Assembly (NCBI RefSeq): GCF_013342985.1
Contig: NZ_CP054490.1
Coordinates: 434,001 to 498,000, forward strand
Direction: 5' to 3'
Source of the DNA: Candidatus Ruthia endofausta
GTDB lineage: Bacteria > Pseudomonadota > Gammaproteobacteria > PS1 > Pseudothioglobaceae
DNA: 64,000 nt
Made by a program: the position numbers and the translations under genes. The notes beneath the pieces were generated by a model. It was not told the origin of the DNA. It saw only the letters and a program-made list of their open reading frames with translations, and did not search any database. Shown here in pieces: positions 38,059 through 48,386 of the stretch (the stretch's first letter is position 1; the number at the start of each line of letters is the position of its first letter).

Positions 38059-41000
38059 TCATAATAAATCGCTCTTATCTTCTTTCTTCTTGCCACTAGC
38101 CTCTTCAGTTTGGTCTTTTCTGTCCAGAACCGTTTTTATCCATTCTTTAGGGTCTTTGCCTATCTTTTCAGATTTTGATTTTTTAGCTTTGACTGGCTTT
38201 GCAACATTGTATTTTTCATCTGCATCTGTATCACCAGGAAGAAGCTCCATGTTAACTGCAATATTCCTACAAGCAACCTCACCAGCAGACAAAGTACCTA
38301 ATGGAATTACAATTAGAGTAAGTATAGTAGAAATCAGTACGCCGAATAACAACGAAATTGCCATGCCTTGAAAGATAGGATCTGACAAAATAACACTAGA
38401 GCCCCCAACTAATGCAAATGCAGTAATCATGATAGGTCGTGTGCGTGAAGAGCATGAACTAATCACTGCATCAAAAAACGGCATACCTTTAGCATATTCT
38501 TGAACAGTAAAATCAACCAATAAAATTGAGTTTCGCACAATAATACCTGCTAATGCAATCCAGCCAATCATTGAAGTAGCTGTAAATTCTGCACCTAACA
38601 ACCAATGACCTGGAACAATACCTAGTAATGTTAATGGGATTGGTGCCATAATAACAGCCGGGATAATAAAGTTACCAAACTGCCATACAACCAACATATA
38701 AATTACCACCAATGCCACAGCAAATGCACTGCCCATATCACGAAAAGTCTCATAAGTAACCGTCCATTCGCCTGTCCATTCAAAACTTGGAGAGGTTTGA
38801 TCTGTTGGTGGTCCAAGATATTCACCTTGTAATTGCTTGCCATCAATCGTTTGGTATTTAAGCAGCAAGTCATCCACACCCATCATTGCATAAATTGGTG
38901 CGCTTAAGCGACCCTTAGGTTCTCCCAACACATATTCAACATCTGCTAAGTCTTTGTGAAAAATTAAGTCATCTTGCTTTTTATAACTAAACGAGCCTAA
39001 CTCTGAAATTGGAATCATACCACCATGTTGTGAAGGTACGGGCAATTGAGTTAAATAAGACAATTGAGAGCGTTTAGATAACGGTATTTGCAGGCAAATT
39101 CGCGAAGGTTCAAGTGCATTCTTTAATCGAATCGTACCTACATTAAGACTACTCATAGCCATAGAGAGTGTCTCTTTAATACTCATAACACTAACACCAA
39201 ATCGAGAAGCTTTTGCCGTATCCACTTGAAAATCAATAACGGGATATTTATCACGCATTAAATTATCAATATCTGTCATTGTACCAGATTCTTTAAATAA
39301 CTCTGTCAAATCGTTTGCAAGTTTGCGACGCGTTTCTTTATCTGGACCATATACTTCAGCAACTACGGGGCGCAACACCGGAGGGCCTGGTGGCATTTCA
39401 ACAACAGCATAATTAGCACCCGCATCTTCCACAATTTGTTTAACCAAAGTTCTTGCTTCTAAAGAAATCTCATGACTAGAACGGTCGCGTTCTGACTTTT
39501 CCACCAACTGAATTTGTAATTCGCCTTCTGAAGGGGCTTGTCTTAAATAATAATGCCTTACTAGTCCGTTAAAATCAAAAGGCTTAGCAGTACCTGAATA
39601 AGACTGAACGGCAACCACTTCTGGCATATTACGCAACACTTGTGCCATTTTATGCAAAGTTGAAGCAGTATTTGCTAATGCTGTACCATCAGGCATGTCC
39701 AAAACCACGCCAAATTCAGACTTATTATCCAATGGCAGCATTTTGACAGGAACCAAAGTAGTATAGAACATTGACATTGATATAAAAAAAGCAACAACCA
39801 ATCCAATTAAGAAACTCCAGCCATATACTTTTATATTGAACAGTTTAGAAATGGTTGAATAAAAAAAATCAAACATAATCTTCGTTTCTTTTTCTTCTTT
39901 TTTGTGCATTTTCCGCAATACCTTTAAAGGTGGTGCGAACACCATAATAAAATAAGGTGTAAAAACGAATGCTGCAAATAATGAAAACATCATTGCAACC
40001 GATCCCAGCACAGGAATTGGCGCCATATATGGACCCATCATACCACTCACTACTGCCATGGGCACCAAAGCTGCCACCACAGTAAAAGTTGCTAAAATTG
40101 TTGGGTTGCCCACTTCACGTACTGCATCAATTGCAGTGCCAATGGTGATTTTATTATCAATCAGCCATCGTCTATAAATATTTTCGGTAACAACAATTGC
40201 GTCATCCACCAAAATACCAATTGAGAAAATCAAGGCAAATAAACTTACTCTATCAATGGTCATACCTAACATCCATGCAGAAAAAATGGTCATCAATAAT
40301 ACAACTGGAATAACCAATGTGACAACAATAGCTGGACGAATACCCAAAGCAAACCAAACAAGTATAGTCACCGCGCCTGTGGCAATAAATAATTTTTTAA
40401 TCAAAGCGTTTACTTTGTTTTTTGCAGATTCTCCGTAGTTTCTAGTAATACTAACTTCTACATTATCGGGGATTAATCTGCCCTTTAACGCTTCAATTTT
40501 AGCAAGAATATTTTGCGTTACTTCCACGCCATTGGTGCCATATTTCTTTGCAATAGCAATGGTTACAGCTTGTTCTCCAGTAGCTTTTTTGCCTGTTTTG
40601 TTTGCTTTTCCCGTATAATAACTGACCATGTGCTCGGCATCTTCTGGCGCATAATATACATCAGCCACATCACGTACATAAATTGCCTTACCATCGCTGA
40701 CTGTAATTACTAAGTTTTCAATATCTTCAACTTTACTAAAAAAATCACCTGAATAGACTTCCATCTTAAAACCATTGAGTTCAATATTGCCTGTATGCCC
40801 CCTAACGTTAGCATTACCAACTGTGTTAGCGATTTGTTGAATAGAGATACCATGTCCAGCCAAACGACCTGGATAAGCATCAATATGAAAAATTTCCTTA
40901 CGCCCGCCAACAATAAAGCCGTTATTAGTATTTTTAACCTTGGCAAGCTGTTGTAACAACTCTAAACCCAATGAGCGTAACTGTCCATCATCAAGTGATT

Positions 41001-41505
41001 TTGACCAAAGCGTTAAATTAATAATTGATACGTCATCAATTTCTTTGGGCTTAATGAGTGGTTGTCTAACACCTGGTGGCATAAAATCAAGATTTGCCAA
41101 CATTTTGTCACGCACTTTGATAATAGAGGTGTTCATTTCCTGGCCCACATCAAACTCAACAGTAATAATGCCTTGACTTTTATCACTAACAGAATAAACA
41201 TGCTTAACACCTAAAATATTTGACATTAAACGTTCTAAAGGCTTAACAATAATATTCGACACTTCCTCAGAAGAGGCGCCTGGATACTCGACAAATAAGT
41301 CAATAAGTGGCACAGAAATTTGAGGGTCTTCCTGCCTCGGGGTTGAAATTAAACCAATAATGCCCGCACCCATCATAGCAAAAAATATGATAATGGATAA
41401 TGGCGAAGTAATGAAAGCTTTGGTGAGCTTTCCAGCAATACCTAACTCAAAATCTTTATAAGTCTCATCAATTTTTGTTTGATCAACGTGATTTTTATTT
41501 GCCAT
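38059..41505 (-). CDS. RND-family efflux transporter inner-membrane pump
   Basis: A 1148-residue RND pump of the AcrB/CzcA superfamily that would export substrate from membrane or periplasm using the proton gradient. It has the first helix after FITSPLSIIIFFAMMGAG, the porter segment STPRQEDPQISVPLIDLFVE and YPGASSEEV, the proton-relay pair in GILVDDAIVVTENIYRRW, and the second-half helices ending LFGVLISTILTLIVIPLGTL. It is about 100 residues longer than AcrB. A hydrophilic, lysine/aspartate-rich tail of about 60 residues follows the last helix. The fusion protein is 7 bp upstream. No TolC-like gene is in the window. Substrate cannot be told from sequence. Confidence 0.9.
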   Translation of the reverse strand: MANKNHVDQTKIDETYKDFELGIAGKLTKAFITSPLSIIIFFAMMGAGIIGLISTPRQEDPQISVPLIDLFVEYPGASSEEVSNIIVKPLERLMSNILGVKHVYSVSDKSQGIITVEFDVGQEMNTSIIKVRDKMLANLDFMPPGVRQPLIKPKEIDDVSIINLTLWSKSLDDGQLRSLGLELLQQLAKVKNTNNGFIVGGRKEIFHIDAYPGRLAGHGISIQQIANTVGNANVRGHTGNIELNGFKMEVYSGDFFSKVEDIENLVITVSDGKAIYVRDVADVYYAPEDAEHMVSYYTGKANKTGKKATGEQAVTIAIAKKYGTNGVEVTQNILAKIEALKGRLIPDNVEVSITRNYGESAKNKVNALIKKLFIATGAVTILVWFALGIRPAIVVTLVIPVVLLMTIFSAWMLGMTIDRVSLFALIFSIGILVDDAIVVTENIYRRWLIDNKITIGTAIDAVREVGNPTILATFTVVAALVPMAVVSGMMGPYMAPIPVLGSVAMMFSLFAAFVFTPYFIMVFAPPLKVLRKMHKKEEKETKIMFDFFYSTISKLFNIKVYGWSFLIGLVVAFFISMSMFYTTLVPVKMLPLDNKSEFGVVLDMPDGTALANTASTLHKMAQVLRNMPEVVAVQSYSGTAKPFDFNGLVRHYYLRQAPSEGELQIQLVEKSERDRSSHEISLEARTLVKQIVEDAGANYAVVEMPPGPPVLRPVVAEVYGPDKETRRKLANDLTELFKESGTMTDIDNLMRDKYPVIDFQVDTAKASRFGVSVMSIKETLSMAMSSLNVGTIRLKNALEPSRICLQIPLSKRSQLSYLTQLPVPSQHGGMIPISELGSFSYKKQDDLIFHKDLADVEYVLGEPKGRLSAPIYAMMGVDDLLLKYQTIDGKQLQGEYLGPPTDQTSPSFEWTGEWTVTYETFRDMGSAFAVALVVIYMLVVWQFGNFIIPAVIMAPIPLTLLGIVPGHWLLGAEFTATSMIGWIALAGIIVRNSILLVDFTVQEYAKGMPFFDAVISSCSSRTRPIMITAFALVGGSSVILSDPIFQGMAISLLFGVLISTILTLIVIPLGTLSAGEVACRNIAVNMELLPGDTDADEKYNVAKPVKAKKSKSEKIGKDPKEWIKTVLDRKDQTEEASGKKKEDKSDLL

Positions 41506-41512
41506 AATTAAA

Positions 41513-42688
41513 CTAAATACTCATACCTGAAACCATTAAGATGTTTGGATTAACAACAATTCTTTCGCCAATTTTCAAACCTGATAGAACGCTTTTCTTA
41601 TCCTTGCCAACTTGTTCGCCTAAACGTATGAATCTTAACTCTGTTTTATTGGTTGATGAATTAATAACGAACACGCTTGGTAGTGAAGAACGCCACATAA
41701 TAGACACTTCGGGAATAACAGGTGTTAGTATGCCAGAGTATGTTTCAAAAATTTCTACTTCTGCATATGCACCTGACAATACTGGCACATTGGCTGGTAA
41801 ATCAAACTTAACTTTAACGCTGTGTTTGGCATTATCTGCAATGGGATAAATTTGTGCAAGTTTGGCATCAACCACAATGTTGGCAATGTCCAATTTAATG
41901 CGATATGTTTTATTAAGTTTAAGGCTTCTGACTAGTCTCGAAGGCACATTCACTTCAACTTGAAGATTTTTAATATTGGCAAATTTTATTAAAATTTGTC
42001 CAGACTGGACAACATCACCCTTATTAATACTTTTAGCCACAATCACACCATCAAATGGTGCACTAATATTGGCATCTTTTAAGCGTAATTCAGCTTGCTT
42101 TAAATGCAATTCAGCTTGCTTGAGTTTATTTTTAGCCTGCTGATAGTTTGTGTATCTAGAAGTTCTATTGGCAAACTTGTCAAAATCTGGATTACCTTGG
42201 CCTGATATCTTTAGCATAGGATCAGTAAACATTGAAAACATACCTGGTACGCTACCAAACATACCACCTGAGTTTGGGGATACGATTGATTGTGAATATT
42301 GAACACCTGCATTTCTAAGCGCTTCATTGGCTGAGGCAATTTCAGCATAAGCTGAATCTCTTTGTGCTTGAATGGATTCTTGTTCTAATGTAACTAAAAT
42401 TGAACCTTGTTTAAATATGTCACCTTCTTGACCGCCAATACTTAACACATCGCCAGAAACCTGAGCAATTAAATTAACCTGCGAAGAAGAAATGACTGAA
42501 CCGCCCAAAAGTGCTCTTTTATCAAGTGACATTCCACTCACAATCTGGACGTTATAAACAGATTCAAAATTATTAACGCTTTGATTTACGCCTCTCAAAG
42601 GCGCACCAAATGATGTAATTTGCGCCTGAGAAAACAACGAAAATATCAATAAAATTGATGTGAATAATAGTAAGACTGATGAATTCAT
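41513..42688 (-). CDS. RND efflux membrane fusion protein
   Basis: The 391-residue periplasmic adaptor that links the RND pump to an outer-membrane channel. It has a signal peptide (SVLLLFTSILLIFSLFSQAQ), the split lipoyl domain (LIAQVSGDVLSIGGQEGDIF and DANISAPFDGVIVAKSINKG) and beta-barrel and membrane-proximal segments. The hairpin is interrupted around residues 138-175 by a glycine/methionine/phenylalanine-rich insert (NSGGMFGSVPGMFSMFTDPM). It is the first gene of a two-gene operon, divergent from pdxA. Confidence 0.88.
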   Translation of the reverse strand: MNSSVLLLFTSILLIFSLFSQAQITSFGAPLRGVNQSVNNFESVYNVQIVSGMSLDKRALLGGSVISSSQVNLIAQVSGDVLSIGGQEGDIFKQGSILVTLEQESIQAQRDSAYAEIASANEALRNAGVQYSQSIVSPNSGGMFGSVPGMFSMFTDPMLKISGQGNPDFDKFANRTSRYTNYQQAKNKLKQAELHLKQAELRLKDANISAPFDGVIVAKSINKGDVVQSGQILIKFANIKNLQVEVNVPSRLVRSLKLNKTYRIKLDIANIVVDAKLAQIYPIADNAKHSVKVKFDLPANVPVLSGAYAEVEIFETYSGILTPVIPEVSIMWRSSLPSVFVINSSTNKTELRFIRLGEQVGKDKKSVLSGLKIGERIVVNPNILMVSGMSI

Positions 42689-42888
42689 AGCTGGCCTGTT
42701 TTTTTTGAAGTGAAAAAAATAAACTTTAGCGAGAATTTTATATGATTAAAATACGCCATATTTATTATTTTCTTTAAATATGAACAGCTTGCTTTTATCT
42801 TACTTGATACAAGTTTTTGTTTTTAAATAACTTTATTTATTTTCATGGACAAATTTCGCTTGTATAGAAACCTCACAATATTAACCTA

Positions 42889-43887
42889 ATGACGACCATT
42901 GCTTTCACCGTTGGAGAACCATCAGGTATCGGACCTGATTTGGCTGTTATTTACGCTCAAATAAAATCAAATAAAAATCTTTTGTTATTTGCAGATCCAG
43001 ATATTTTATTAAATCGTGCAAAACAACTTAATCTAAACATAAAAATCGTTGAATCCGAGCAAGCCAGTTCAGCTTATGAACTGGCTGTTTATCCAATTAA
43101 AGTTAACACTCCTGTAGCGTGTGGTATTTTGAATAGAAACAATGCGCAATATGTGTTAAATACACTTGATTGCGCAACTAAGTATTGTCTTAACTCACAA
43201 TGCGATGCTTTGGTTACTGGTCCAGTACATAAAGGTATTATTAACCAAGCAGGAATTAGTTTTACGGGGCATACTGAATATTTAGCCAACTTGTCTAATA
43301 CTGATAAAACAGTCATGATGTTGGCAACAAATGACTTAAAGATTGCTCTAGCAACCACGCATATGCCGCTTTCAGAAGTGCCCCAAAGTATTACCACGCA
43401 ATCTTTGCAAAAAACCATTAGTATTATTCATCAATTCTTATTAAATGACGGTATCGACATGCCTAAGATTGTTGTATGTGGCTTAAATCCACATGCAGGC
43501 GAAGATGGCTATTTAGGCATGGAAGAGATTGAAATTATCAATCCTTTAATCAAAAAACTAAACAGCCAAGGATACAATCTTGTCGGCAGTGTGGCTGCTG
43601 ATACAGCCTTTACATCTGATGCGCTGACTGGTGTTGATTGCGTGCTTAGCATGTATCACGACCAAGGTTTGCCAGTGTTAAAAACATTGGGATTTAAAAA
43701 AGCGGTTAATATTACACTAGGCTTGCCATTTATCCGAACTTCGGTCGATCATGGCAGTGCACTTAGTCTTGCAGGTACTGGAAATATTAGCCTTGGTAGT
43801 CTAAATACTGCGCTGAATTATGCACAAATGCTAGTAGCCAATCGTAAAAAACGCCAACCTTCACAAGGTGCATCATCTTATGCATAA
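42889..43887 (+). CDS. pdxA: 4-hydroxythreonine-4-phosphate dehydrogenase
   Basis: PdxA oxidises 4-phosphohydroxy-L-threonine in the DXP-dependent route to pyridoxal phosphate. The 332-residue protein has GEPSGIGPDLAV at the start, the metal-binding histidines in GHTEYLA and MYHDQGLPVLKTLGF, and SVDHGSALSLAGTG. Its end overlaps the rsmA start. The pdxA-rsmA-apaG-apaH order is classic for gammaproteobacteria, but surA-lptD, which usually precede it, are at 24-27 kb. Confidence 0.95.
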   Translation: MTTIAFTVGEPSGIGPDLAVIYAQIKSNKNLLLFADPDILLNRAKQLNLNIKIVESEQASSAYELAVYPIKVNTPVACGILNRNNAQYVLNTLDCATKYCLNSQCDALVTGPVHKGIINQAGISFTGHTEYLANLSNTDKTVMMLATNDLKIALATTHMPLSEVPQSITTQSLQKTISIIHQFLLNDGIDMPKIVVCGLNPHAGEDGYLGMEEIEIINPLIKKLNSQGYNLVGSVAADTAFTSDALTGVDCVLSMYHDQGLPVLKTLGFKKAVNITLGLPFIRTSVDHGSALSLAGTGNISLGSLNTALNYAQMLVANRKKRQPSQGASSYA

Positions 43888-44632
43888 AGCTCGCAAGTGT
43901 TTTGGACAAAATTTTCTCATTGATAATAGAATTATTGACCGTATTGTTGCCACCATCGCTCCAAAGCATGATGATAATTTACTAGAAATTGGTCCTGGGC
44001 AGGGCGCCATAACGCTGCCCTTATTAGATTATGTTGAGCAATTGAATGTCATTGAAATTGATCGAAATTTAATTTCAATGTTGGAATCACTGAAACATCC
44101 TAATTTAATCATTCATCAAGGTGATGTGCTTAAATTCGACTTAAACACCCTACCCGCACCAATTAGGGTGATTGGAAATTTACCTTACAATATTTCTTCC
44201 TCCGTTCTTTTTCATTTGCTTGAAAATTTAGACAAAATAAAAGACATGACCTTCATGTTGCAAAAAGAAGTTGTAGAAAGAATGGCAGCAAACAATGGCT
44301 CTAAAATATATGGACGTTTAAGTGTCATGATGCAAACGTTTTTTGATGTTCAGATGATTTTTATCGTACCACCAGAATCATTCAATCCTGCACCAAGAGT
44401 AGAGTCTGCCATTGTACACTTAAACCCCTTAACACAAGCAAAAACCAAAGATATTAAAGTACTTGAAAAAGTTGTAAAATTAGCGTTTTCACAACGCAGA
44501 AAAACGCTTAGGAATTGCTTGAAATCAATACTAACTCAGGAGCAAACTGATATTGACTTATCTCAACGCGCTGAAATGCTAACAATTGATGATTTTATTA
44601 CCTTAACACAAGACCATGAAAAACAACATTGA
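43880..44632 (+). CDS. rsmA: 16S rRNA dimethyladenosine transferase (KsgA)
   Basis: RsmA dimethylates two adjacent adenines near the 3' end of 16S rRNA during small-subunit maturation. I chose the ATG at 43880, giving MHKARKCFGQNFLIDNRIID and 250 residues. A GTG at 43868 is also open. Motifs are LLEIGPGQGAITLPLLD (SAM binding) and IGNLPYNISSSVLFHLL (the NLPY catalytic motif). It overlaps pdxA by 8 bp. Confidence 0.95.
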   Translation: MHKARKCFGQNFLIDNRIIDRIVATIAPKHDDNLLEIGPGQGAITLPLLDYVEQLNVIEIDRNLISMLESLKHPNLIIHQGDVLKFDLNTLPAPIRVIGNLPYNISSSVLFHLLENLDKIKDMTFMLQKEVVERMAANNGSKIYGRLSVMMQTFFDVQMIFIVPPESFNPAPRVESAIVHLNPLTQAKTKDIKVLEKVVKLAFSQRRKTLRNCLKSILTQEQTDIDLSQRAEMLTIDDFITLTQDHEKQH

Positions 44633-44987
44633 AATAAAGGTTAAAGTGGTCTATTTAGAGCATCAATCGGATGTTTATGCGAGTCAATATGCCTATACTT
44701 ATACCATTACAATCACCAACAAAGGCGATGCTGGCGTGCAACTTTTAACGCGTCATTGGCGCATTCAAGATGAAACTGGGCATACTGAAGATGTTATTGG
44801 CGAAGGTGTAATTGGTCAACAGCCTCATTTGGCATCAGAAGAATCTTTTCAGTACACCTCAGGTGTCATTATCAAAACCTTAACTGGCTACATGAAAGGA
44901 TCCTATGGTATGGTTGATGACCATGGCGAGCGTTTTAATGTGCAAATTCCTGAATTTGTGCTTAGTAAGCCTTATACGCTACATTAA
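44616..44987 (+). CDS. apaG: ApaG domain protein
   Basis: A 123-residue immunoglobulin-like fold protein with YTITITNKGDAGVQLLTRHW and SGVIIKTLTGYMKGSYGMVD, typical of the ApaG/DUF525 family. Its biochemical role is unclear; it is nearly always linked to apaH. The start overlaps rsmA by 17 bp and the stop overlaps the apaH start by one base. Confidence 0.92.
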   Translation: MKNNIEIKVKVVYLEHQSDVYASQYAYTYTITITNKGDAGVQLLTRHWRIQDETGHTEDVIGEGVIGQQPHLASEESFQYTSGVIIKTLTGYMKGSYGMVDDHGERFNVQIPEFVLSKPYTLH

Positions 44988-45784
44988 TGTCAGATTATTT
45001 AATTGGCGATATTCAAGGTTGTTTTAACTCCTTACAAGCCTTGTTAAAAAAAATTAAATTCTCAAGCGACAAAGACCAGCTGTTTTTTTTAGGCGATGTG
45101 GTTAATAGGGGTAAGAAATCTCTAGCCACATTGCACTTTATTAAAGATTTAAAAGGCAATGCCTCAATGGTATTAGGCAACCATGATTTTCACTTGCTGG
45201 CTTGTTCACTGGGCAGCAAAAAGCCTAACAAAAAAGACACGTTTATGGATATTATCAATGCCAATGATGCAGATTCACTACTGGGCTTTCTGCGTAACCA
45301 ACCCTTGATGATTAAGCATAAAAATGCTCTCATGATTCATGCTGGTGTGCCACCAAATTGGGGTGTTGATAGACTTCTTCAACAATCTAAGCAAGTGCAA
45401 AAACATCTTCGAGGTGCTAATATTTCACAGTTTTTAGACAACATGTATAACAATAAGCCTAATATTTGGTCTACAGATTTGACCGAACTAGAACAATGTC
45501 GATACACTATTAATGCCCTAATGCGGCTACGCTTTTGTAAAGCTAATGGCGAGTTGGAATTTAGTCATAAAATGAATTACACATATCCACCAAAAGGCTT
45601 TCAAGCTTGGTTTATGCACAAAGATCGATTGTTAAAAAATACCGATATATTCTTTGGTCATTGGTCTAGTTTGTCAGGTGTTAATCAAACACACATTTAT
45701 CCTATGGATCACGGCTGTATTTGGCATGGACGATTAAGCGCTATCAGACTAAAGGACAAAAAAGTCTTTTCTATTAGTTGTTAA
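44987..45784 (+). CDS. apaH: Symmetrical diadenosine-tetraphosphate hydrolase
   Basis: ApaH splits Ap4A to two ADP and removes nucleoside-tetraphosphate caps from stressed RNA. The 265-residue metallophosphatase has the metal motifs [30 protein letters not shown] and [11 protein letters not shown], plus GHWSSLSG near the end. Its 3' end overlaps the convergent dapF by 4 bp. Confidence 0.94.
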   Translation: MSDYLIGDIQGCFNSLQALLKKIKFSSDKDQLFFLGDVVNRGKKSLATLHFIKDLKGNASMVLGNHDFHLLACSLGSKKPNKKDTFMDIINANDADSLLGFLRNQPLMIKHKNALMIHAGVPPNWGVDRLLQQSKQVQKHLRGANISQFLDNMYNNKPNIWSTDLTELEQCRYTINALMRLRFCKANGELEFSHKMNYTYPPKGFQAWFMHKDRLLKNTDIFFGHWSSLSGVNQTHIYPMDHGCIWHGRLSAIRLKDKKVFSISC

Positions 45785-46596
45785 ATTTCTACTCTGCCTT
45801 CAAATACAAATTGTGCAGGGCCTGATAAAAATACATGCCCACCCTGTGTGTATTCAATCAAAGCATCGCCGCCACTTAAGTGAGCAACCACATTTTCTTT
45901 TAACAGAGTTTGTTCAACACCATAAACCACTGCTGCACAAGCGCCAGAACCACAAGCCAAAGTTTCACCAGAGCCACGCTCATAAACACGTAAGTTAATT
46001 TCATGAGTATTCAAGATTTGCATAAAGCCAATGTTGGCTTGATTGGGTAGCAATTTACTTTGTTGAATTTTGCGTGCAATACTACTAACATCAACTGTAT
46101 TAACATCTTTAACCAGTATCACGCAATGAGGATTGCCAATTGAAACAACACCTAAATCAAACCCTTCGATTTGATAATACGCACTTTGTTGTGGTACTAG
46201 GAGGGGAATGTCAATCGGATTAAGACTTGGCTTTCCCATGTCAACACGCACTGTATTGTCATTGTTCAAATATAAACTAATAATGCCAGAGCAAGTTTCG
46301 ACAATAATTGGATTATTGCTACTTAAACCTTTTTCGCTAACAAAACGCGCAAAACAACGTGTGCCATTGCCACATTGTTCTACCTCTAAACCATCGGCAT
46401 TATAAATAACATAACGAAAATCAACATTCTTTGTACTGCTAGTCTCAACCACCAATAGCTGGTCAAAGCCAATGCCAAAATGTCGATTGGCTAAATTTAC
46501 TATTTGTTCAGCATTAAAAGTAACATCAGCAGCAAGGTTATCAACCACCATAAAGTCGTTACCAAGCCCGTGCATTTTTGTAAAATTAATCAACAT
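45781..46596 (-). CDS. dapF: Diaminopimelate epimerase
   Basis: DapF turns LL- into meso-diaminopimelate for lysine and peptidoglycan. I chose the ATG at 46596, giving [20 protein letters not shown] and 271 residues; a GTG at 46614 would add six. The two catalytic cysteines are in [14 protein letters not shown] and [15 protein letters not shown]. The gene is alone on its strand, with its 3' end overlapping apaH. Confidence 0.95.
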   Translation of the reverse strand: MLINFTKMHGLGNDFMVVDNLAADVTFNAEQIVNLANRHFGIGFDQLLVVETSSTKNVDFRYVIYNADGLEVEQCGNGTRCFARFVSEKGLSSNNPIIVETCSGIISLYLNNDNTVRVDMGKPSLNPIDIPLLVPQQSAYYQIEGFDLGVVSIGNPHCVILVKDVNTVDVSSIARKIQQSKLLPNQANIGFMQILNTHEINLRVYERGSGETLACGSGACAAVVYGVEQTLLKENVVAHLSGGDALIEYTQGGHVFLSGPAQFVFEGRVEI

Positions 46597-46685
46597 ATCT
46601 TGTACATTATCCACTTATAACTCTCAAGGTTAAGAATAATTGAGTTCTGATAAAATATGGCTTAATTTCCACATCAAGGCAATCA

Positions 46686-47039
46686 ATGCAAACACCAACT
46701 AATATTACCCTAAACAAAGAAAAAACCTTATTAACCATCACCCTTGGCAAGATTAATTATCCACTTAGCGCTGAATATTTAAGGGTTTATTCGCCCTCAG
46801 CTGAAGTGGTTGGTCATGGCAAGGGGCAAGAAACTTTGCAACTTAATAAAGAAAACGTAACCATTTTACGCATTCAGCCAACAGGCAATTATGCCGTTAT
46901 TTTATTTTTTAGCGATGGTCATGACAGTGGCATTTACTCTTGGTCGCATTTACACAAACTTGCTTTGGATCATGACAAGCTTTGGAGTGAATATTTGCAA
47001 AAGCTCAAAGACATTGGACATGCTCATCCACAAATATAA
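46686..47039 (+). CDS. DUF971 (GBBH-like N-terminal) protein
   Basis: A 117-residue protein of the DUF971 family, with LRVYSPSAEVVGHGKGQETL and the typical ILFFSDGHDSGIYSWSHLHK. The domain resembles the N-terminal zinc-binding part of gamma-butyrobetaine hydroxylase and occurs alone in many proteobacteria, with suggested but unproven roles near iron-sulfur metabolism. It is 6 bp ahead of rseP. Confidence 0.82.
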   Translation: MQTPTNITLNKEKTLLTITLGKINYPLSAEYLRVYSPSAEVVGHGKGQETLQLNKENVTILRIQPTGNYAVILFFSDGHDSGIYSWSHLHKLALDHDKLWSEYLQKLKDIGHAHPQI

Positions 47040-47045
47040 ATCCTA

Positions 47046-48383
47046 ATGGCATTTATTTCCTCCCTAGGGTTTTTCTTAATTACTATTGGTATTTTGGTAA
47101 CTATCCATGAGCTAGGTCATTTTTTAGTCGCCAAAAAACTCAACGTCAAGGTATTGCGTTTTTCTATTGGGTTTGGCAAGATCTTAAAATCATTCAAGTA
47201 TGGTGAAACACAATACACATTGTGTGTGCTCCCTTTAGGCGGTTTTGTTAAAATGCTTGATGAAAACGAAACGCCAGTTGAGGCGTCAGAAAAACATCGT
47301 GCTTTTAATCAACAAAGCGTTTATAAACGCATCATGATTGTTGCAGCCGGACCGCTTGCTAATTTTCTTTTAGCCATTGCCCTCTATACTGTTGTTTTTG
47401 TTATCGGTGTTAATGGCGTTAAGCCTGTTGTAAATGTGCTTGAAAGTCCTGGCATTGCTCAACAAGCAGGCATTCAAACAGGCGATCAACTATTAAGTAT
47501 TAATGGTGTTTTAACACCAACCATTAGCGAATTTTCAATTAATTTTATTCAATCAATGGATGAAAATCCTCTTTATGTTAACGTTATTTCCAGTACTTCA
47601 AATCTTAAAAAATTAGAACTTAACTTATCTGGTGATTTCTTATCTAATCCAGAGCAAGGTGTTGATAACTACTTGGGATTTAAATTTGCCATGCCTAAAC
47701 TTGAGGCAATTATTAACCAAGTTGTGCCTAATTCACCTGCCTCAATAGCGGACTTGCAAACAAATGATAAAATTCTAAGTGCAAATCATACTAATATCGA
47801 TTCATGGCATGATTTTGTTAATGTTATTCAAAATAGTCCAAATAAAGAAATTAATCTACAAGTTAAACGCAATGGCAATATTTTAAATACGACATTAACA
47901 CCAAAAATTGAGAACGGTTTAGCCAAAGCAGGTGTTAGCGTCTTAGTGCCCACTGGTTATTTAGATAAATGGCTCGTACTAGTTAAAAAAGATATGCTTG
48001 ATGCTTTTATAGCGGCCAATGATAAAGTCTATCAACTTACCCTGCTTAATCTAAAAATGATTAAAAAGATGATTATAGGTGACACATCACTTGATCAAAT
48101 TAGTGGCCCTATTAGCATTGCTAACTATGCTGGCAAAAGTGCTCAAGTGGGTTTTGTTCCATTTTTATCTTTCTTAGCTCTGATTAGTATTGGCCTGGGT
48201 TTGCTTAATTTATTACCTATTCCGCTATTGGATGGTGGGTATTTATTTTTCTATTTAATAGAGCTTATTAAAGGTTCGGCTGTTAGTCAATCATTTCAAC
48301 AAGTTTTAACGAAATTTGGCTTGTTTGTTATTATCTCACTAACGGTTGTTGCTCTGTATAATGATTTGTCACGTTTATTATAA
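47046..48383 (+). CDS. rseP: Site-2 protease RseP
   Basis: RseP is an inner-membrane zinc protease that cuts anti-sigma factors such as RseA and cleared signal peptides. The 445-residue protein has HELGH in the first membrane helix (LVTIHELGHFLVAKKL), two periplasmic PDZ-like domains around residues 115-300, and the third zinc ligand in LLPIPLLDGGYLFFYLIELI. It opens the envelope operon rseP-bamA-lpxD-fabZ-lpxA. The dxr-cdsA-uppS genes that often precede it are not here. Confidence 0.95.
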   Translation: MAFISSLGFFLITIGILVTIHELGHFLVAKKLNVKVLRFSIGFGKILKSFKYGETQYTLCVLPLGGFVKMLDENETPVEASEKHRAFNQQSVYKRIMIVAAGPLANFLLAIALYTVVFVIGVNGVKPVVNVLESPGIAQQAGIQTGDQLLSINGVLTPTISEFSINFIQSMDENPLYVNVISSTSNLKKLELNLSGDFLSNPEQGVDNYLGFKFAMPKLEAIINQVVPNSPASIADLQTNDKILSANHTNIDSWHDFVNVIQNSPNKEINLQVKRNGNILNTTLTPKIENGLAKAGVSVLVPTGYLDKWLVLVKKDMLDAFIAANDKVYQLTLLNLKMIKKMIIGDTSLDQISGPISIANYAGKSAQVGFVPFLSFLALISIGLGLLNLLPIPLLDGGYLFFYLIELIKGSAVSQSFQQVLTKFGLFVIISLTVVALYNDLSRLL

Positions 48384-48386
48384 TTT

